A stretch of 7,474 nt of DNA from positions 1 through 7,474 of the forward strand of contig CAJTOV010000171.1 of assembly GCA_910577765.1 (NCBI GenBank), given 5' to 3'. Every line of letters starts with the position of its first letter. Positions within the stretch are counted from its first letter, which is position 1. This document shows positions 6,038 through 7,474 of this stretch, one piece after another. Position numbers and translations under genes: made by a program. The stretch is from an uncultured Lachnospiraceae bacterium. Its GTDB lineage: Bacteria; Bacillota; Clostridia; Lachnospirales; Lachnospiraceae. Under the pieces are notes generated by a model. The model was not told the DNA's origin. It ran no database searches and saw only the letters and a program-made list of their open reading frames with translations.

Positions 6038-7255
6038 ATGAGAAAACTTGTTTGTTTCGGTATGGCAGCAGTGATGGCCGCTTCCCTGACCGCCTGCGGC
6101 GGAGGCAGTTCCACTGGAACCGGCACTACCGCGGCAGCCACCCAGGCCGCTTCCGGCAATGAGACCCAGGCCCAGGGCGATGCGGCCCCGGCAGAGGGCG
6201 GCACCATCAAGATCGGTGTCATGGGTCCCCTGACCGGTCCGGCAGCCGCTTACGGCGTGGCCGTGGCCAACGGTGCAGACCTGGCCGTGAAGGAGATCAA
6301 TGCAGCCGGCGGTATCAACGGCATCCAGATCGAGCTTAATGCCCAGGATGACGAGCATGACCCGGAGAAGGCTGTGAACGCTTACAATACCCTGAAAGAC
6401 TGGGGCATGCAGATGCTGGTGGGCGCCACCACTTCCAAGCCTTGTATCGCAGTGGCAGCCGAGTCCCAGGCGGACAATCTGTTCCAGATTACTCCCTCCG
6501 GCTCTGCCGTAGAATGTGCCGCTGCCGACAATGTGTTCCGTGTATGCTTTGCCGATCCGGCCCAGGGTACCGCATCTGCCCAGTATATCGGTGACAACAG
6601 GCTGGCTACCAAGATCGGTATCATTTATGACAGCTCCACCGAATATTCCGCAGGTATCCGTGAGTCCTTTGTGGCCGAGGCCGGTAATCATGGCCTGGAG
6701 ATCGTTGCGGACGAGGCATTTACCGCTGACACCAACACGGATTTCTCCGTACAGCTGGACAAGATGAAGGAGGCCGGCGCAGAGCTGGTGTTCCTGCCCA
6801 TCTACTACCAGGAGGCTTCCGTGATTTTAAAGCAGGCTTCTGACAAGGAATTCGCTCCCATCTTCTTCGGTGTGGACGGTATGGACGGCATTCTGTCCGT
6901 GAAGAATTTTGACACTGCCCTGGCAGAGGACGTGATGCTTCTGACTCCGTTCTCCGCAACCGAGGAAGGCAGCAAGCAGTTTACCGCAGACTATGTGGCT
7001 GCTTACGGTATTGAGCCCAACCAGTTTGCAGCAGATTCCTATGATGCAGTCTACGCCATCAAGGCAGCCGCCGAGAAGGCCGGAATCACCGCAGACATGG
7101 ACGCTTCCGCAATCTGTGACGCCATGAAGACCGCCATGACCGAGATCTCCATAGACGGCCTGACCGGTGAAGCCATGACCTGGGACGCAGCCGGTGAGAC
7201 CGGTAAGGCCCCCAAGGCTGTGAAGATTGTCAACGGCGTGTACGAGATGCAGTAA
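6038..7255 (+). CDS. livK: LivK-type lipoprotein, substrate-binding protein of a branched-chain amino acid-type ABC importer
   Basis: 405 residues. The N-terminus is a lipoprotein signal: MRK, hydrophobic stretch, lipobox LTAC with C20 as the lipidation site, followed by a low-complexity Gly/Ser/Thr/Ala linker to about residue 54. The mature domain begins TIKIGVMGPLTGPAAAYG and continues with GADLAVKEINAAGGINGI, DDEHDPEKAVNAYNTL, a GATTSKPCIAVA segment and ITPSGSA, the pattern of the Leu/Ile/Val-binding type I periplasmic-binding fold (Peripla_BP_6). It would capture substrate at the outer face of the membrane and deliver it to LivHM/LivFG. Actual ligands of such proteins vary (branched-chain or other amino acids, amides, urea), so the symbol is by family. 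It has a perfect consensus promoter, and codon choice looks strongly biased, both consistent with high expression. Transporter partners are not in the window. Confidence 0.9.
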   Translation: MRKLVCFGMAAVMAASLTACGGGSSTGTGTTAAATQAASGNETQAQGDAAPAEGGTIKIGVMGPLTGPAAAYGVAVANGADLAVKEINAAGGINGIQIELNAQDDEHDPEKAVNAYNTLKDWGMQMLVGATTSKPCIAVAAESQADNLFQITPSGSAVECAAADNVFRVCFADPAQGTASAQYIGDNRLATKIGIIYDSSTEYSAGIRESFVAEAGNHGLEIVADEAFTADTNTDFSVQLDKMKEAGAELVFLPIYYQEASVILKQASDKEFAPIFFGVDGMDGILSVKNFDTALAEDVMLLTPFSATEEGSKQFTADYVAAYGIEPNQFAADSYDAVYAIKAAAEKAGITADMDASAICDAMKTAMTEISIDGLTGEAMTWDAAGETGKAPKAVKIVNGVYEMQ

Positions 7256-7276
7256 AGACCAGGGACAGACCGGTAC

Positions 7277-7288
7277 GGCTGTACAGCC
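7277..7288. repeat. Perfect 12-base palindrome after livK
   Basis: GGCTGTACAGCC reads the same on both strands, 21 bases after the livK stop. It could be a protein-binding dyad or chance; the flanking bases do not extend the symmetry. Confidence 0.5.
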
Positions 7289-7299
7289 CATGCCCGATG

Positions 7300-7328
7300 C
7301 TTCTTGTCCGGCTATGCCGGACAAGAAG
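7300..7328 (+). other. Perfect 13-bp hairpin downstream of livK (mRNA end or processing element)
   Basis: CTTCTTGTCCGGC (7300-7312) and GCCGGACAAGAAG (7316-7328) are exact reverse complements around a TAT loop. The stem lies 44 bases after the livK stop. No T-run follows on either strand, so it is not a canonical intrinsic terminator. In binding-protein operons such as malEFG, a stable hairpin after the binding-protein gene protects the upstream mRNA and lowers expression of the permease genes; the same role is inferred here. A non-canonical terminator is the main alternative. Confidence 0.75.
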
Positions 7329-7358
7329 ATGTCCCCCGCGAATAGTAACACAAAAAGA

Positions 7359-7426
7359 GTAACAGTCCAGATCCCCCTTGAACTGTTACGGCATACGGCC
7401 AATCAGAATCGCTAACGCCATGGGCC
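7359..7426 (-). repeat. Palindromic repeat, copy 2 (inverted relative to copy 1)
   Basis: Reverse complement of 5761-5828 at 61 of 68 positions. The inner hairpin is kept: GTAACAGTCCA (7359-7369) against TGAACTGTTAC (7379-7389), mismatched at a different position from copy 1. This copy also has an 11-bp perfect inverted repeat, GGCATACGGCC (7390-7400) with GGCCGTATGCC (7423-7433), which copy 1 keeps only as six pairs. No T-run follows on either side. Confidence 0.85.
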
Positions 7427-7436
7427 GTATGCCCGC

Positions 7437-7474
7437 GACCGCTGCGTTTTCTTACGGTCAGCGCGGTAAACGCG
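7437..7474. other. Structured non-coding tail cut by the window end
   Basis: Short complementary arms continue past repeat copy 2: GCGTTT (7444-7449) with AAACGC (7468-7473), and alternatively ACCGCTG (7438-7444) with a bulged complement at 7459-7467. The string GCGGTAAA (7463-7470) is also found, as its complement, beside repeat copy 1 at 5845-5852, so a further repeat unit may begin here. No coding region is seen in 7256-7474. Confidence 0.35.

Noticed and set aside
5869..6162. Small + strand frame running from the livK promoter into livK
   Set aside because: It begins on the -35 box, has no ribosome binding site and overlaps livK in another frame.
7227..7415. Small + strand frame overlapping the livK end and the structured region
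   Set aside because: It starts inside livK, crosses the hairpin and most of the repeat, has no convincing ribosome binding site, and its translation has no gene-like features.
5761..7426. livK as cargo of an insertion sequence, with the repeats as terminal inverted repeats
   Set aside because: No transposase is encoded between them and no target-site duplication was found next to the repeats; a repeat family is simpler.

Overview
The window reads as chromosomal DNA from a GC-rich member of the Bacillota, most likely Lachnospiraceae (class Clostridia). This rests on the der-plsY-gpsA gene order, the clostridial style of the proteins, strong AGGAGG-type ribosome binding sites, sigma-A-type promoters, and a lipoprotein substrate-binding protein as in Gram-positive cells. 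No species is assigned. All genes seen lie on the + strand, and no RNA gene, CRISPR array, transposase or phage gene is visible.

Layout. (1) 1-2174 is a compact housekeeping operon: the 3' end of der (EngA ribosome-assembly GTPase), plsY (acyl-phosphate:glycerol-3-phosphate acyltransferase) and gpsA (glycerol-3-phosphate dehydrogenase). GpsA makes sn-glycerol-3-phosphate and PlsY acylates it, the first committed steps of phospholipid synthesis. (2) 2205-3821 is a polytopic membrane acyltransferase of the acyltransferase-3 / WecH type with an unusual N-terminal extracytoplasmic domain. It follows gpsA within 3 to 30 bases, depending on which start is used. (3) 3822-3996 holds a probable intrinsic terminator, an overlapping promoter and a leader with four mutually complementary GC-rich arms. 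(4) 3997-5742 encodes a secreted protein that looks like a clan GH-A glycoside hydrolase, resembling the family I remember as DUF5722. Its function is unknown. (5) 5743-6037 contains the first copy of a palindromic repeat, a textbook TTGACA-17-TATAAT promoter and a structured leader. (6) 6038-7255 is a LivK-type lipoprotein that binds branched-chain amino acids or a similar substrate for an ABC importer. The permease and ATPase genes are not in the window and would be expected downstream. (7) 7256-7474 is non-coding and heavily structured: a 12-base palindrome, a perfect 13-bp hairpin, and a second, inverted copy of the repeat found upstream of livK.

The most interesting non-coding signal is the 68-base repeat at 5761-5828 and, inverted, at 7359-7426. 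The copies are identical at 61 of 68 positions, bracket livK and its promoter, and carry internal hairpins. They may be members of a dispersed REP/MITE-like family, RNA-level regulatory elements, or ends of an invertible segment; the sequence alone does not decide. The most interesting protein-level points are the uncharacterised GH-A-like secreted protein and the two-part acyltransferase.
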